Shown here piece after piece: positions 26,323-35,594 of a stretch of DNA of 64,000 nt; positions within the stretch are counted from its first letter, which is position 1, and each line of letters begins with the position of its first letter. Both the position numbers and the translations under genes were made by a program. The stretch is from UBA3102 sp964413055. Its GTDB lineage: Bacteria > Bacillota > Desulfotomaculia > Desulfotomaculales > Pelotomaculaceae. The stretch covers positions 1 to 64,000 of the forward strand of contig CAYPRB010000004.1 of assembly GCA_964413055.1 (NCBI GenBank). The letters run 5' to 3'. The notes under the pieces were generated by a model. That model did not search any database and had not been told where the DNA came from. It saw only the letters and a program-made list of their open reading frames with translations.

Positions 26323-26607
26323 ATGGTTAAAATTTCTGATTTGCGTGCGCGTGAAATTGTCAATATAGTGGATGGGCGGCGGTTGGGTTTTATCAAAGAT
26401 ATCGATATTGACCTTGAGGCAGGAAGGATAAACGCCATTATTTTACCCGGTAATATCGGTGGGAGATTCCTGGGGTTGATCGGCAAGGAGGAAGAAATCA
26501 TAGTGTCTTGGGACAAAATAAAAAAAATTGGTATGGATGTGATTCTGGTGGAAGTCGATAATTTTACCGCTCCCAAGCACGAATACGGCCTGAAATTTTT
26601 AGGTTAG
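26323..26607 (+). CDS. ylmC: YlmC/YmxH-family PRC-barrel protein
   Basis: A 94-aa protein of the YlmC/YmxH sporulation family. It is a single PRC-barrel-like beta domain (ISDLRAREIVNIVDGRRLGFIKDIDIDLEAGRINAIILPG). In Bacillus the relative lies next to sigG in the ylm cluster; its molecular role is not known. GGGAGGT precedes ATG 26323. Flanked by terminators, it is probably monocistronic. Confidence 0.87.
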   Translation: MVKISDLRAREIVNIVDGRRLGFIKDIDIDLEAGRINAIILPGNIGGRFLGLIGKEEEIIVSWDKIKKIGMDVILVEVDNFTAPKHEYGLKFLG

Positions 26608-26616
26608 CGCGGGTCA

Positions 26617-26646
26617 GGGAAGGACCGGGAGAGGCCGGTCCCTCCT
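26617..26646 (+). terminator. Terminator-like hairpin after ylmC
   Basis: GGACCGG (26622-26628) pairs with CCGGTCC (26635-26641). The downstream T-rich stretch is short, so this is a weak call. Confidence 0.45.
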
Positions 26647-26758
26647 TTAAAGCTTGTTTTTGAAAATTTATTATGATATACAAGATATATAAAATATAAA
26701 AGATATAATTTATCGGGGTGGGCTAGGTGCCCAAAGCTAAGTGAAAAGGAGCATTGAA

Positions 26759-27124
26759 ATGGACATTGTAGCCGTCATTGCCGAAGGCAGAATTCGCGAG
26801 GCGCAGGAGAGAGGCGAGTTTGACAATCTTTCCCTTAAGGGGCAGCCGCTGAAATTGAATGATATGTCCCGTATTCCCGAAGAACTTAGGGCAGGGTATA
26901 TCATTTTGAAAAACGCCGGCATACTTCCTGAAGAGTTGGAAATAAAAAAGGAAATCATTTCTTTGCACAAATTGGTGGAATGCTGTCACGAAGAAGGAGA
27001 AAAATATTCCCTGCGCAAGAAATTAAATCAAAAAATACTCCGTTTCGAGATGATGATGGAGAAAAGAAAGGTGCATACCGCCGGTTATAAGGATAGAATT
27101 TATAAAAGATTCGGCGCGTATTGA
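26759..27124 (+). CDS. DUF1992 (DnaJ-subfamily-C-like) protein
   Basis: A 121-aa protein of the DUF1992 family, whose bacterial members occur as stand-alone proteins; animal relatives are called DNAJC28. Characteristic residues are VAVIAEGRIREAQERGEFDNLSLKGQPL and a helical C-terminal half. ATG 26759 with AAAAGGAG 7 nt upstream gives the family N terminus; a GTG at 26741 is rejected because it covers the Shine-Dalgarno. The function is unknown. Confidence 0.85.
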   Translation: MDIVAVIAEGRIREAQERGEFDNLSLKGQPLKLNDMSRIPEELRAGYIILKNAGILPEELEIKKEIISLHKLVECCHEEGEKYSLRKKLNQKILRFEMMMEKRKVHTAGYKDRIYKRFGAY

Positions 27125-27229
27125 CCAAATCCTTTTTTTGTTCCTGCTCCGTTCTTTTTGTGACCTTATTATCGCCCGGGCCATAGAATAAAAAAAGGGT
27201 TTTTTTAAAGCTGAAAGGAAGGGAGAAAA

Positions 27230-28336
27230 ATGTCCATAACTTATACGGTCCGGGCGGGTGATACGTTGTATGGTATTGCCCGGCGTTTCGGCACTTCGGT
27301 GGAAAGGTTGCTTCAGGTAAATAATATTGCCAATCCCAACTTTATTTATATAGGTCAAGTATTGACCATACCGGAGGATGGAGTCCCCGGGGTACCCGAT
27401 ACTGCGGCAGAAAACCGGGAAACCAGACTTATAGACGGTTTGTCGTATACCATTTACACCGGGGATAATTGGTACCGCCGGGGAGAAGAAGTTTTGATTA
27501 CATTGATCAAAAAAAATGTTACCAGAAGAAACATTACTCTAACCTACCGTTCCGGCCAGCGGTATGATTTTGTGGTCAGGCGCGGGCGGGAGGAAGTCTG
27601 GCGCTGGTCCCGGGGCCGTTCTTTTACCCAGGCAATCAGCCGTGTCACGCTTAGTCCGGGGGAAAGCCGGGTTTTCCGGGTGACCTGGAACCAGCGGGAT
27701 AACCGTGGCCGGCAAGTGGCACCGGGAACTTATACTATTACAGGATTTAACACGGCGGAAAGATTTGCGCGGGCCGGAATATCCATCACGATCGGGATCA
27801 GGCCGGAAGCAGCACCTACTCCGGAGCCGACACCCACCCCGACCCCGAGTCCGGAAGCCAATATTCTAATTAATCCCGGTTTCGAAAACTGGCCTGATCC
27901 GGCAGCCGCTCCGGTTGGGTGGACGGGGAGCAATTTGTACCGTACCAGCCTTTCCCGTGCAGGTAGCTTTGCCGCTGAGATGGGCGCCGTGCATAATGCC
28001 AGGGCGGAACTTTCTCAAAGAGTGGATATAGAACCGGGAAGAATTTACAACCTCACCTGGTGGTCCAGGGAAAATATTCAGCCGGGCGGTGTGGCCAGGT
28101 ATGTTTTATTCGTGGAGGTAATTTACTACAACCGGGCCGGTCAATTTGTAGGCCGGACCGAACCCAGTTTTTCGCAAGAAGATATTCCCGAACAATCCTA
28201 CCAACGGTATCAACTTTCCACGGGCCGCATTCCGGCAGGGGCGCGCGTGGCCGAGGTCAAGTTCACCTTTGAACCGTCCTGGAGCAACAACAATACGGTT
28301 AAGATTGACAATGTGGAATTACGCCGGGTTTTATAA
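27230..28336 (+). CDS. LysM protein with BsuPI-type and carbohydrate-binding-like domains
   Basis: A three-part protein of 368 aa. Residues ~3-46 form a LysM repeat (YTVRAGDTLYGIARRFG). Residues ~65-190 resemble the BsuPI intracellular proteinase-inhibitor fold (VTLSPGESRVFRVTWNQRD). A PTPEPTPTPTPSPE linker leads to a beta-rich carbohydrate-binding-like domain (NILINPGFENWPDP, ELSQRVDIEPGRIYNLTWW). There is no signal peptide, so it is either cytoplasmic in the mother cell and added to the spore surface, as with other LysM coat proteins, or exported otherwise. GGAAGGGAG precedes ATG 27230. Confidence 0.82.
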   Translation: MSITYTVRAGDTLYGIARRFGTSVERLLQVNNIANPNFIYIGQVLTIPEDGVPGVPDTAAENRETRLIDGLSYTIYTGDNWYRRGEEVLITLIKKNVTRRNITLTYRSGQRYDFVVRRGREEVWRWSRGRSFTQAISRVTLSPGESRVFRVTWNQRDNRGRQVAPGTYTITGFNTAERFARAGISITIGIRPEAAPTPEPTPTPTPSPEANILINPGFENWPDPAAAPVGWTGSNLYRTSLSRAGSFAAEMGAVHNARAELSQRVDIEPGRIYNLTWWSRENIQPGGVARYVLFVEVIYYNRAGQFVGRTEPSFSQEDIPEQSYQRYQLSTGRIPAGARVAEVKFTFEPSWSNNNTVKIDNVELRRVL

Positions 28337-28369
28337 GGAATATATGGAGAAGGTCTAAGGAACCGCGCT

Positions 28370-28588
28370 CTAATGGCCGCAGGTGCTGCAGTTACCGGAA
28401 CTGCAGGTGCCGCAGGAACCTGCTCCTTTTCCCCCGCCGGTTCCGGCAGTACTGAAGGAAGACATTACTCGTTCGGGATGCCCCGCGCCGCACGCGGGGC
28501 ATTTTAAATTTTTTCCGCTTTCCCCCAGGGCGCATAACTTATCAAAGTTTTGCCGGCAATTGCCGCACCGGAATTCATATATGGGCAT
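28370..28588 (-). CDS. FmdB-family zinc ribbon protein
   Basis: A 72-aa protein with the FmdB zinc ribbon at the N terminus: MPIYEFRCGNCRQNFD followed by CPACG. The C terminus is a Gly/Cys/Ser-rich tail with CGTC, CSSGNC and CSTCGH, which could bind more metal. FmdB was named for a putative regulator of formamidase/amidase genes, but that role is poorly supported. The gene is on the - strand, convergent with the LysM gene (33 bp apart). Confidence 0.87.
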   Translation of the reverse strand: MPIYEFRCGNCRQNFDKLCALGESGKNLKCPACGAGHPERVMSSFSTAGTGGGKGAGSCGTCSSGNCSTCGH

Positions 28589-28796
28589 ATCTACTTGCTC
28601 CTCTCTTCAATAAATGTCCCTAATTTTTCATTACCTTCAGATTAGCTTCGGGAGACCGTTATGTCAAGCGCCGGGCGTTATTTTTGTCCGTAAAAAAAGG
28701 GTTTCCGGAGTGTCGGAAGGAATTATTCATCATCTATAATATGAAAAGGTGGCGGGACAAGGGACCTGTACCTTACCCAAGCGGAGGAGGAGAATG

Positions 28797-30341
28797 ATGA
28801 AACTGTTATTTTTAGGGGCGACCGGCACGGTTACCGGTTCCTGCTTCTTACTGGATACCGACAATAAAAGGATTATGATTGACTGTGGTTTGTTTCAGGG
28901 TCCGAAATCGCTCAGGGAACGTAATTACCGGAGTTTTCCCGTTTCACCCCGCAGCGTGGACTGTGTTCTGCTCACCCATGCGCATATAGACCACAGCGGC
29001 TTAATTCCGAAGCTGGTTAAGCACGGTTTTAAAGGCCCGATATTTGCTACCGCTCCGACCGTTGAGTTATGTGAAGTGATGCTGCCGGACAGCGGATATA
29101 TTCAGGAAAGCGAGGTGGAGCGCAAGAACCGTAAAAACCGCCGGGCCGGTAAACCCCTGATAGAACCGATTTATACCGCAGATGATGCCCACAAGTCCTG
29201 TTCTAATTTTAAGCCGGTAGGGTATGATGAAATAATCGAGGTGGTTCCGGGGATTAAGGCGCGTTTTGTAGATGCCGGCCACATTCTTGGTTCGGCGATG
29301 ATCGAACTCTGGGTCAGTCAGGGTGATGCCGGGGTGAAACTGGTTTTTACCGGGGATATTGGCAACCTGGACCGGCCTTTGGTTAATGATCCCTCCGGTA
29401 TTGCCGAGGCTGACTATGTGATTATGGAGTCTACTTATGGTTCGAGGCTGCACGACCGGGCGGAAAACGAAATAAATATATTACACAATGTGATCTGGGA
29501 AACCTACCATAAGGGGGGGAATTTGATTATACCGGCTTTTGCGGTGGAAAGAACCCAGGGTTTGCTGTATCATTTAAATCTTCTTATGCAGCAGAAAAGA
29601 ATGCCCCCGATGAGTGTATATATCGACAGCCCCCTGGCCGCGGCTGCCACGGAGGTTTTTGGCCGGCACCGGGAATCTTTTGACCGGGAGGCAAGTGAGC
29701 TGGTAGACAAAGGAAGAGACCCGATTAACTTTCCGGGCCTGAAAATTACCCAGTCCGTGCAGGAGTCCATGATGTTGAATAATACCAGCGGGGCGATAAT
29801 TATTTCCGCCAGCGGTATGTGTGAGGCCGGGCGGATCAGGCACCACCTGAAATATAATCTTTGGCGGCCGGAAAGCACGGTGCTTTTTGTGGGTTTTCAG
29901 GCGGAGGGTACCCTCGGGCGTCAGCTTATGGACGGTGCTAAAAAAGTGCGTATTTTTGGTGAAGAAATTGCCGTACAGGCTGATATCAGGTGTATTGAAA
30001 GTTATTCATCCCACGCCGATCAGGATGGCTTGATTAAGTGGGTCAATAGTTTTACCGCTCCGCCCCGCGAAATTTTTGTCGTGCACGGTGAGCCGGAGGC
30101 AGCGCAAACGCTCGCCCGTTTATTGAGGGCGGAGTGGGGTCTGAACGTCACCATTCCGTTGTGGAAACAGACCGTGGAGCTTGTATCCAGCACCGGTCTG
30201 GAGAAAGATGCATTAGAATCCGCCTGCGTGGCCCTGGCAACCAAATTAAGAGGTCTTTCAGCGGCAGGTATGGGGCAGGCGCGTAAAGAAGAGCTGCTTG
30301 CCCGCCTGGCGGATTTGACAAGTTTTATTGACGGCAAGTAA
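28797..30341 (+). CDS. Metallo-beta-lactamase/beta-CASP RNA-processing nuclease
   Basis: A 514-aa zinc-dependent exo/endoribonuclease-type protein of the CPSF/Ysh1-like class. HAHIDHSG (His61-His66) is metal motif 2; DAGHILGSAMIEL, FTGDIGN, ESTYGSRLH and IIISASGMCEAGRIRHHL mark the MBL and beta-CASP parts, and SSHADQDGL the C-terminal motif. ATG 28797 has GGAGGAGG 6 nt upstream; ATG 28794 is the alternative. Substrates are unknown. It lies upstream of pgeF with a 29-bp gap. Confidence 0.9.
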   Translation: MKLLFLGATGTVTGSCFLLDTDNKRIMIDCGLFQGPKSLRERNYRSFPVSPRSVDCVLLTHAHIDHSGLIPKLVKHGFKGPIFATAPTVELCEVMLPDSGYIQESEVERKNRKNRRAGKPLIEPIYTADDAHKSCSNFKPVGYDEIIEVVPGIKARFVDAGHILGSAMIELWVSQGDAGVKLVFTGDIGNLDRPLVNDPSGIAEADYVIMESTYGSRLHDRAENEINILHNVIWETYHKGGNLIIPAFAVERTQGLLYHLNLLMQQKRMPPMSVYIDSPLAAAATEVFGRHRESFDREASELVDKGRDPINFPGLKITQSVQESMMLNNTSGAIIISASGMCEAGRIRHHLKYNLWRPESTVLFVGFQAEGTLGRQLMDGAKKVRIFGEEIAVQADIRCIESYSSHADQDGLIKWVNSFTAPPREIFVVHGEPEAAQTLARLLRAEWGLNVTIPLWKQTVELVSSTGLEKDALESACVALATKLRGLSAAGMGQARKEELLARLADLTSFIDGK

Positions 30342-30370
30342 AAAAAGCGGGCAGGATTGAGGGATGCGTA

Positions 30371-31183
30371 ATGGACCCGTACACTACCAGGGGTGGTTTA
30401 AGATTCTACACTTTTCCGCATTTTAATAAAACCGGGCTCGTGACGCATGGTTTTACCACCCGGTGGGGCGGTAAAAGCAGCGGTCCGTATGCCGGTTTGA
30501 ATACCGCCTTCGGGGTCGGAGATAAAGTTGAAAACGTGCGCGCCAACCGGTCCCTGGCCTGTACCGCCTTGAGCATCAATCCGGCGCACCTGGTGGCGGG
30601 AAAGCAGGTGCACGGGGACCGGATCGCAGTAGTCGGACTGCAGGAACGGGGCCGGGGGGCACTCTCCGGGGAAGAAACAGGTCCCGTTGCAGATGCGTTG
30701 GTCACGGGAACTCCGGGCGTGCCGCTGGCGAGTTATTATGCCGACTGCGTTCCGGTATTCCTTCTCGATCCCGTAAATAAAGCGGTAGCTTTGGCACATG
30801 CGGGTTGGAAAGGTACGGCTTTAAAAATTGGCTCCAAAACAGTGCAATTAATGAAAAATGTTTTTAATACCGACCCGGGACGGTGCCTGGCCGGGATCGG
30901 ACCTGCAATCGGGCCGTGCTGTTATGAAGTCGGTCCGGAAGTAGTGGAAGTGTTCAATAATGTTTTTACTTCGCAGGCCGGCTTGGTCCGGCCGTCTTCT
31001 CCGGGTAAGATGCGGCTGGACTTGTGGGAGGCGAACCGGCGGGTTCTTTTGAGCGCGGGTTTGGACGAAAGAAATATTTATGTCGCCGGCGTTTGCACTT
31101 CGTGCCATAATGACCTGTTCTTTTCCTACCGCGCCCAAAACGGTGTCGCGGGTAGGATGGCGTCGCTCCTGATGCTGAAGTAA
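30371..31183 (+). CDS. pgeF: Multi-copper polyphenol oxidase-family protein PgeF (YlmD)
   Basis: YfiH/YlmD-family proteins have been shown to act as purine nucleoside phosphorylases/deaminases and as peptidoglycan editing factors. Motifs are GLNTAFGVGD, KQVHGDRI, YADCVPVFL, AHAGWKGT, GIGPAIGPCCYEV and VCTSCHNDLFFSYRA, with the conserved His/Cys zinc ligands. 270 aa. In Bacillus the gene is also next to yggS and sepF; here a two-component pair lies between. Confidence 0.9.
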   Translation: MDPYTTRGGLRFYTFPHFNKTGLVTHGFTTRWGGKSSGPYAGLNTAFGVGDKVENVRANRSLACTALSINPAHLVAGKQVHGDRIAVVGLQERGRGALSGEETGPVADALVTGTPGVPLASYYADCVPVFLLDPVNKAVALAHAGWKGTALKIGSKTVQLMKNVFNTDPGRCLAGIGPAIGPCCYEVGPEVVEVFNNVFTSQAGLVRPSSPGKMRLDLWEANRRVLLSAGLDERNIYVAGVCTSCHNDLFFSYRAQNGVAGRMASLLMLK

Positions 31184-31195
31184 GAAGGGGGTAAA

Positions 31196-31915
31196 ATGTT
31201 TAAGATACTGGTTGTGGATGACGAGAAAAATATTCTGGAGTTGATCCGTTTCAATCTGGAACGGGAAGGTTTCCAGGTGCTCACGGCCCTGGACGGTGCC
31301 AGGGGGTTGGAATTGGCCCGCAAAGAGCAACCCGATTTAATCGTGCTGGATGTGATGCTGCCGGGAATAAACGGTTTGGAAGTTTGCCAGGAATTACACC
31401 GGGAACCGGTAACCAGAAAGATACCTGTAATCATGCTCAGCGCCAGGGCCGAGGAAGTTGACAAGATCCTGGGTTTGGAAATGGGTGCCGATGACTATAT
31501 TACCAAACCTTTCAGCCCGCGCGAAATGGTGGCCAGAATTAAGGCCAGGCTCCGGCGCGCCCGCACGACTGAAGCAGGACATGACGAACAGGAATGGGAA
31601 GCAAGGTTGGATTTCGGGCGACTGGTTATTGACGGGGTCAGGTTTTCCGTCTATGTAGACGGTAAAAAGCAAGAACTGACTCCGAAGGAATTCGAATTAC
31701 TCCGTTTTTTAGCGCATTACCCGGGCAGGGTTTTTACCCGGGACCAGCTCTTGGAACAGATTTGGGGTTATGAATATACGGGGGATTCCCGGACCGTGGA
31801 CGTACACATCCGCCACATCAGGCAAAAGTTATGTTTAATGGAAGGAGAGCAGCCTATTGAAACGGTGCGCGGAGTAGGTTACCGTTTCAAGGAGGGTTTG
31901 AAATGCAGCACGTAG
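31196..31915 (+). CDS. OmpR/PhoP-family response regulator
   Basis: A 239-aa transcription regulator with a receiver domain (VVDDEKN acidic pocket at residues 7-13, phospho-acceptor Asp52 in VLDVMLPG, ITKPFSPRE lysine motif) and a C-terminal winged helix (LTPKEFELLRFLAHYPGRVFTRDQLLEQIWGYEYTGDSRTVDVHIRHIRQKL). It is closest in appearance to PhoP/WalR. It overlaps the kinase gene by 13 bp, so the two form a cognate pair. Confidence 0.94.
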   Translation: MFKILVVDDEKNILELIRFNLEREGFQVLTALDGARGLELARKEQPDLIVLDVMLPGINGLEVCQELHREPVTRKIPVIMLSARAEEVDKILGLEMGADDYITKPFSPREMVARIKARLRRARTTEAGHDEQEWEARLDFGRLVIDGVRFSVYVDGKKQELTPKEFELLRFLAHYPGRVFTRDQLLEQIWGYEYTGDSRTVDVHIRHIRQKLCLMEGEQPIETVRGVGYRFKEGLKCST

Positions 31916-33282
31916 TAAAACTTATCAAGCGGGTTGGCTGGCGGCCGGTAGCCAGTTATTTCATTTTGGTACTGGCTTATATTATTCTGATCCATCTTTA
32001 TTCCGGCAGCAAGTTGACTTTTTGGGGTGCCGGTGCCATTGCTTTTTCCTTTGCCGCCGTTTTAGCCCTGTTTATGTACAGTTGTTTTATCAAACCCCTG
32101 GGGGAAATATTTAATGTTACCCAGGATATGGCCCGGGGTAACCTGGACCGTGAGATTCGCATTTATTACGATAATGAAATCGGTGAACTGGCCCGTTCCA
32201 TAAATTACATGGCCCGGCAGCTGAAAGACAATCTGGATGATATTGTACTGGAAAAAAACCGGATTCAGGCAATCCTCTCCAGCATGTCCGAGGGGGTTAT
32301 TGTTATGGATACCTGGGGCCGGGTGATTTTGATCAATTCCGTGACCGAGGAGCTTTTCAGAATCACCATGGCTGCCAGCAGGGGTAAAAATATTCTCCGG
32401 GTAATTCGCAACTATGAACTCGAAAGGATGTTGAATCAGTCCCTCGAAACCGGGCGGTCGATGCAAAAGCAGGTCCAGATATTGGCCCCGGAGCCGCGCA
32501 TATTTCAGGTGCATATTATACCGCTGCAGAATCCGGGAGCCGACCGGGGCGGTGTGGTGATGATCCTCAGGGATATCACCGAGAGAAAAATATTGGAAGA
32601 AATGCGCAGTGAATTTGTTGCCAATGTGTCTCATGAATTACGGACCCCCCTCACTTCCATCCGGGGTTTTGCCGAAACCCTTTTGGACGGCGCGCTTGAA
32701 GACCCCAGGCTGGCCGGGGATTTTTTAAAAATTATTAACGCGGAAACCGAAAGGCTGTCCCGGTTGATTGATGAATTATTAAACCTGTCCAAACTGGAAA
32801 ACCACAAATTCATGCCCAACCTGCAGCCATTGGAAATAAAAGACCTGCTCGAAAGAGTGGTGGCCGTGTTGAAATCGCGTGCGGAAGAAAAGCAGCTGGC
32901 TGTAAAAGTGGAAGTGCCGGAATTTTTTTCCACGGTGCCGGGAGATCCCGATATGATTTATCAGGTATTGATTAATCTGATTGAAAATGCCATATGTTAT
33001 ACCCAGCCCGGCGGAGAAATTACGGTCAGCGCGTCTGCCAGCCCGGAGGATATAAGGGTAGACGTCCGGGATAACGGTATCGGCATCCCGGCGGAAAGTC
33101 TGCCCAGGGTGTTTGAGCGTTTTTACCGGGTGGATAAAGCCCGTTCCCGCGAACAGGGCGGTACCGGTCTCGGTCTTTCGATAGTGAAACATATTATCGA
33201 TGCCCACCACGGTAATGTGCAGGTGGAAAGTGAGGTTGGTGTGGGTAGTACCTTTTCCTTTGTCCTGCCTTTGGGAAGATAG
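31903..33282 (+). CDS. PhoR/WalK-type sensor histidine kinase
   Basis: A 459-aa membrane kinase. Two membrane spans (~17-32 and ~42-62) are separated by only about nine residues, so there is almost no external sensor. A HAMP domain (~62-112), a PAS domain (~118-228), the phospho-acceptor box FVANVSHELRTPL (His244) and the ATPase boxes NLIENAICYT, VRDNGIGIP and GGTGLGLSIVKHI follow. It probably phosphorylates the upstream regulator. The stimulus is likely sensed in or under the membrane, as inferred from the short loop. Confidence 0.94.
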   Translation: MQHVVKLIKRVGWRPVASYFILVLAYIILIHLYSGSKLTFWGAGAIAFSFAAVLALFMYSCFIKPLGEIFNVTQDMARGNLDREIRIYYDNEIGELARSINYMARQLKDNLDDIVLEKNRIQAILSSMSEGVIVMDTWGRVILINSVTEELFRITMAASRGKNILRVIRNYELERMLNQSLETGRSMQKQVQILAPEPRIFQVHIIPLQNPGADRGGVVMILRDITERKILEEMRSEFVANVSHELRTPLTSIRGFAETLLDGALEDPRLAGDFLKIINAETERLSRLIDELLNLSKLENHKFMPNLQPLEIKDLLERVVAVLKSRAEEKQLAVKVEVPEFFSTVPGDPDMIYQVLINLIENAICYTQPGGEITVSASASPEDIRVDVRDNGIGIPAESLPRVFERFYRVDKARSREQGGTGLGLSIVKHIIDAHHGNVQVESEVGVGSTFSFVLPLGR

Positions 33283-33455
33283 GTTCAATATACGCAACAC
33301 GCAAAGCATCTGACGGTGGATAAATGCTTAAAATACCGGGAAAGGGAAAGTTTACGCAGGAATCGGTTTACCTGCCGTCGAAATAAGAATTTGTTTATCA
33401 GGGAGTTTTGATGAATTTATAAAAGGAGTGGCAGTGAAATAGGGAGTGGATTAGG

Positions 33456-34139
33456 TTGAATATCCAAAGGAATCTGGAGGAAGTGCGGAAACGGATTGTT
33501 GACGCCGCTTGCCGCGCCGGACGCGATCCGGCGGAAATAAAACTGGTGGCGGTGACTAAGACGGTGCCGCTTGCCGGTGTCAAAGAAGTGCTCTCCTGCG
33601 GGGTGAATGCGCTGGGAGAAAACCGGGTACAAGAGTTTTTAGCAAAGTATGCTCATTTATCCCGGGGAGCGGAGTGGCATTTTATTGGGCGCCTGCAAAC
33701 TAACAAAGTAAAAAAAATAATCGGTAAAACAGCGTTGATTCATTCCCTGGACCGTCATTCCCTGGCGCAAACGATCAGCAAGGCGGCTTGTAATTCCCAT
33801 ACCGTGGCCAGGGTGCTGGTACAAGTGAATATTGCCGGTGAGAAAACTAAAGCCGGATTGTCTCCCGGCGAGGTGCCGGAGTTCGTCGCGGAGGCGGGGC
33901 GGCTTCCGGGTCTTGAGGTGTGCGGTTTGATGACTATAGCACCAATGTGTCCGGACCCGGAGGAAGTAAGGCCTTATTTTAAACAATTGTGCGAACTGGC
34001 CCGGCGGTTGCCATTAAAATTTCCGGGTTTAAAGATGCCTTATCTTTCCATGGGTATGACCGGAGATTTTGAAGTGGCGGTAGAGGAAGGCGCTAATATT
34101 TTGCGTGTCGGTACGGCGATATTTGGCAAGAGATATTAA
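33456..34139 (+). CDS. PLP homeostasis protein YggS/YlmE (PLPBP family)
   Basis: A single-domain PLP-binding protein of 227 aa, like the N-terminal barrel of alanine racemase; family members control vitamin B6 balance. The PLP lysine is in KLVAVTKTV, and GENRVQEFLAK, WHFIGRLQTNK, QVNIAGEKTKAG and LSMGMTGDFEVAVEEGANILRVGTAIFG are diagnostic. TTG 33456. It starts the yggS-sepF-proC-yggT-divIVA run, which mirrors the ylm cluster of Bacillus. Confidence 0.93.
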   Translation: MNIQRNLEEVRKRIVDAACRAGRDPAEIKLVAVTKTVPLAGVKEVLSCGVNALGENRVQEFLAKYAHLSRGAEWHFIGRLQTNKVKKIIGKTALIHSLDRHSLAQTISKAACNSHTVARVLVQVNIAGEKTKAGLSPGEVPEFVAEAGRLPGLEVCGLMTIAPMCPDPEEVRPYFKQLCELARRLPLKFPGLKMPYLSMGMTGDFEVAVEEGANILRVGTAIFGKRY

Positions 34140-34219
34140 AGATTGGAGCGGGAATCCCATCCCCTTTAGAGGATGGGGAGTGTTATATAATACAGGAACC
34201 GGAAGGAGGTTTTCCAGCA

Positions 34220-34678
34220 TTGGCGGTAAAACTGGTGGATAAGGTATTGGGATTTATCGGTTTTGAAGAAGAGAACCCGGTGGAAGAAGAGAAAAAAAAT
34301 AATTCTGAAGAGGTGTCTGAAGGAAGAACCTGGTTGAAGAAAAAAGAAAAGGATAAAGACCGGGGTACCGTTTTGAGCCTGCATTCACAGCGCCAGGTGC
34401 GGGTAGTGGTGGTTGAAATCAAGTGTTTTGACGATGTCAAAGGGGTTGCTGACAACCTAAAAAACAGGCGTCCGGTAATTATAAACCTGGAACAGGCGGA
34501 TGCTGATTTGGCCAAACGGGTGGTGGACTTTATCAGTGGTGCCGCGTATGCGCTTAACGGCAGTTTCCAAAAGGTGGGTAATGGTATTTTCCTGGTGGTA
34601 CCCGATAACATTGATATTGCCAGTGACATGAAGGAATTTGAACGGGAAAAAGGTGCTTTTTCCTGGATGTGCAAATAA
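34220..34678 (+). CDS. sepF: Cell-division protein SepF
   Basis: SepF binds membrane through an N-terminal amphipathic helix (VKLVDKVLGFIGFEEE), bundles FtsZ filaments and acts beside FtsA. A charged linker (residues ~20-60) is followed by the DUF552 core (VVVVEIKCFDDVKGVADNL, RPVIINLEQADADLAKRVVDFISGAAYALNGSFQKVGNGIFLVVP). TTG 34220 with GGAAGGAGG upstream. 152 aa, normal length. Confidence 0.94.
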   Translation: MAVKLVDKVLGFIGFEEENPVEEEKKNNSEEVSEGRTWLKKKEKDKDRGTVLSLHSQRQVRVVVVEIKCFDDVKGVADNLKNRRPVIINLEQADADLAKRVVDFISGAAYALNGSFQKVGNGIFLVVPDNIDIASDMKEFEREKGAFSWMCK

Positions 34679-34696
34679 AATGCAGGGGGTGATAGT

Positions 34697-35521
34697 TTGC
34701 CTTTAAAGGGGCAGAAAATCGGTTTTCTCGGCGGGGGAGCCATGGGTGAGGCAATAATTTCCGGTTTGCTACGGGCAGAACTGGTGCCCCCTGCCGCAAT
34801 ATACATAAGTGACGTCAAATCTACACGAATGGAATACCTGGAACAAAAGTTCGGAGTTAATACCACCGGGAAAAACATGGAGGTGGTGGAAAAGTCTAAT
34901 ATTGTGGTTTTGGCTGTAAAACCCCAGGTTATGGGGTCCCTCCTGTTGGATATCGCTCCGGTGGCGCGTCCGGAGCAAGTTTTCATATCTATCGCCGCGG
35001 GGGTTAAAACCGGTTATATTGAGTCTTTTTTGAAAGGACCGGTTCCGGTGGTCAGGGTTATGCCCAACACGCCCTGTCTGGTGGGGGAAGGCGCCAGCGC
35101 GGTGAGCGCCGGTAAACACGCGGGCAGTGATTGGATTGAAAAGGCCCTGGCCATATTTACCGCGGCGGGGAAAGCGGTGGAAGTACCGGAATCGTTGCTG
35201 GACATCGTCACTGGATTGAGCGGCAGCGGTCCGGCTTATATGTATTTAATCCTCGAAGGGTTGATAGATGGTGCGGTCAACCTCGGCTTGCCGAGGGATT
35301 TAGCCCGCATATTGATTACCCAGACCATGCTTGGCACGGCAAAAATAGTGTTGGAAACAGGGGAGCATCCCGCCAAGCTAAAGGATCAGGTAACCACCCC
35401 GGGTGGTACCACCATGGCGGGTCTTGAGGCGCTGGAAGAGGGGGCTTTGAGGTTTGTGTTGATGAAAGCGGTTGCGGCTGCCGCCAGGCGCTCGGGAGAA
35501 TTACCGGGTTCTGTTAAGTGA
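34697..35521 (+). CDS. proC: Pyrroline-5-carboxylate reductase
   Basis: ProC makes proline from pyrroline-5-carboxylate with NAD(P)H. The Rossmann motif IGFLGGGAMGEAIISGL is at the N terminus; VLAVKPQVM, VRVMPNTPCLVGEGASA and the C-terminal signature DQVTTPGGTTMAGLEALEEG are clear. 274 aa. A proline biosynthesis gene inside a division cluster is known from many Firmicutes ylm loci. Confidence 0.95.
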   Translation: MPLKGQKIGFLGGGAMGEAIISGLLRAELVPPAAIYISDVKSTRMEYLEQKFGVNTTGKNMEVVEKSNIVVLAVKPQVMGSLLLDIAPVARPEQVFISIAAGVKTGYIESFLKGPVPVVRVMPNTPCLVGEGASAVSAGKHAGSDWIEKALAIFTAAGKAVEVPESLLDIVTGLSGSGPAYMYLILEGLIDGAVNLGLPRDLARILITQTMLGTAKIVLETGEHPAKLKDQVTTPGGTTMAGLEALEEGALRFVLMKAVAAAARRSGELPGSVK

Positions 35522-35594
35522 CGCAGGTTGGGAAGGAAAGTCCGGGTTAATTCCGGCTTGATTAATTTTAAACCATGGGTAGGATGTGTTGATT

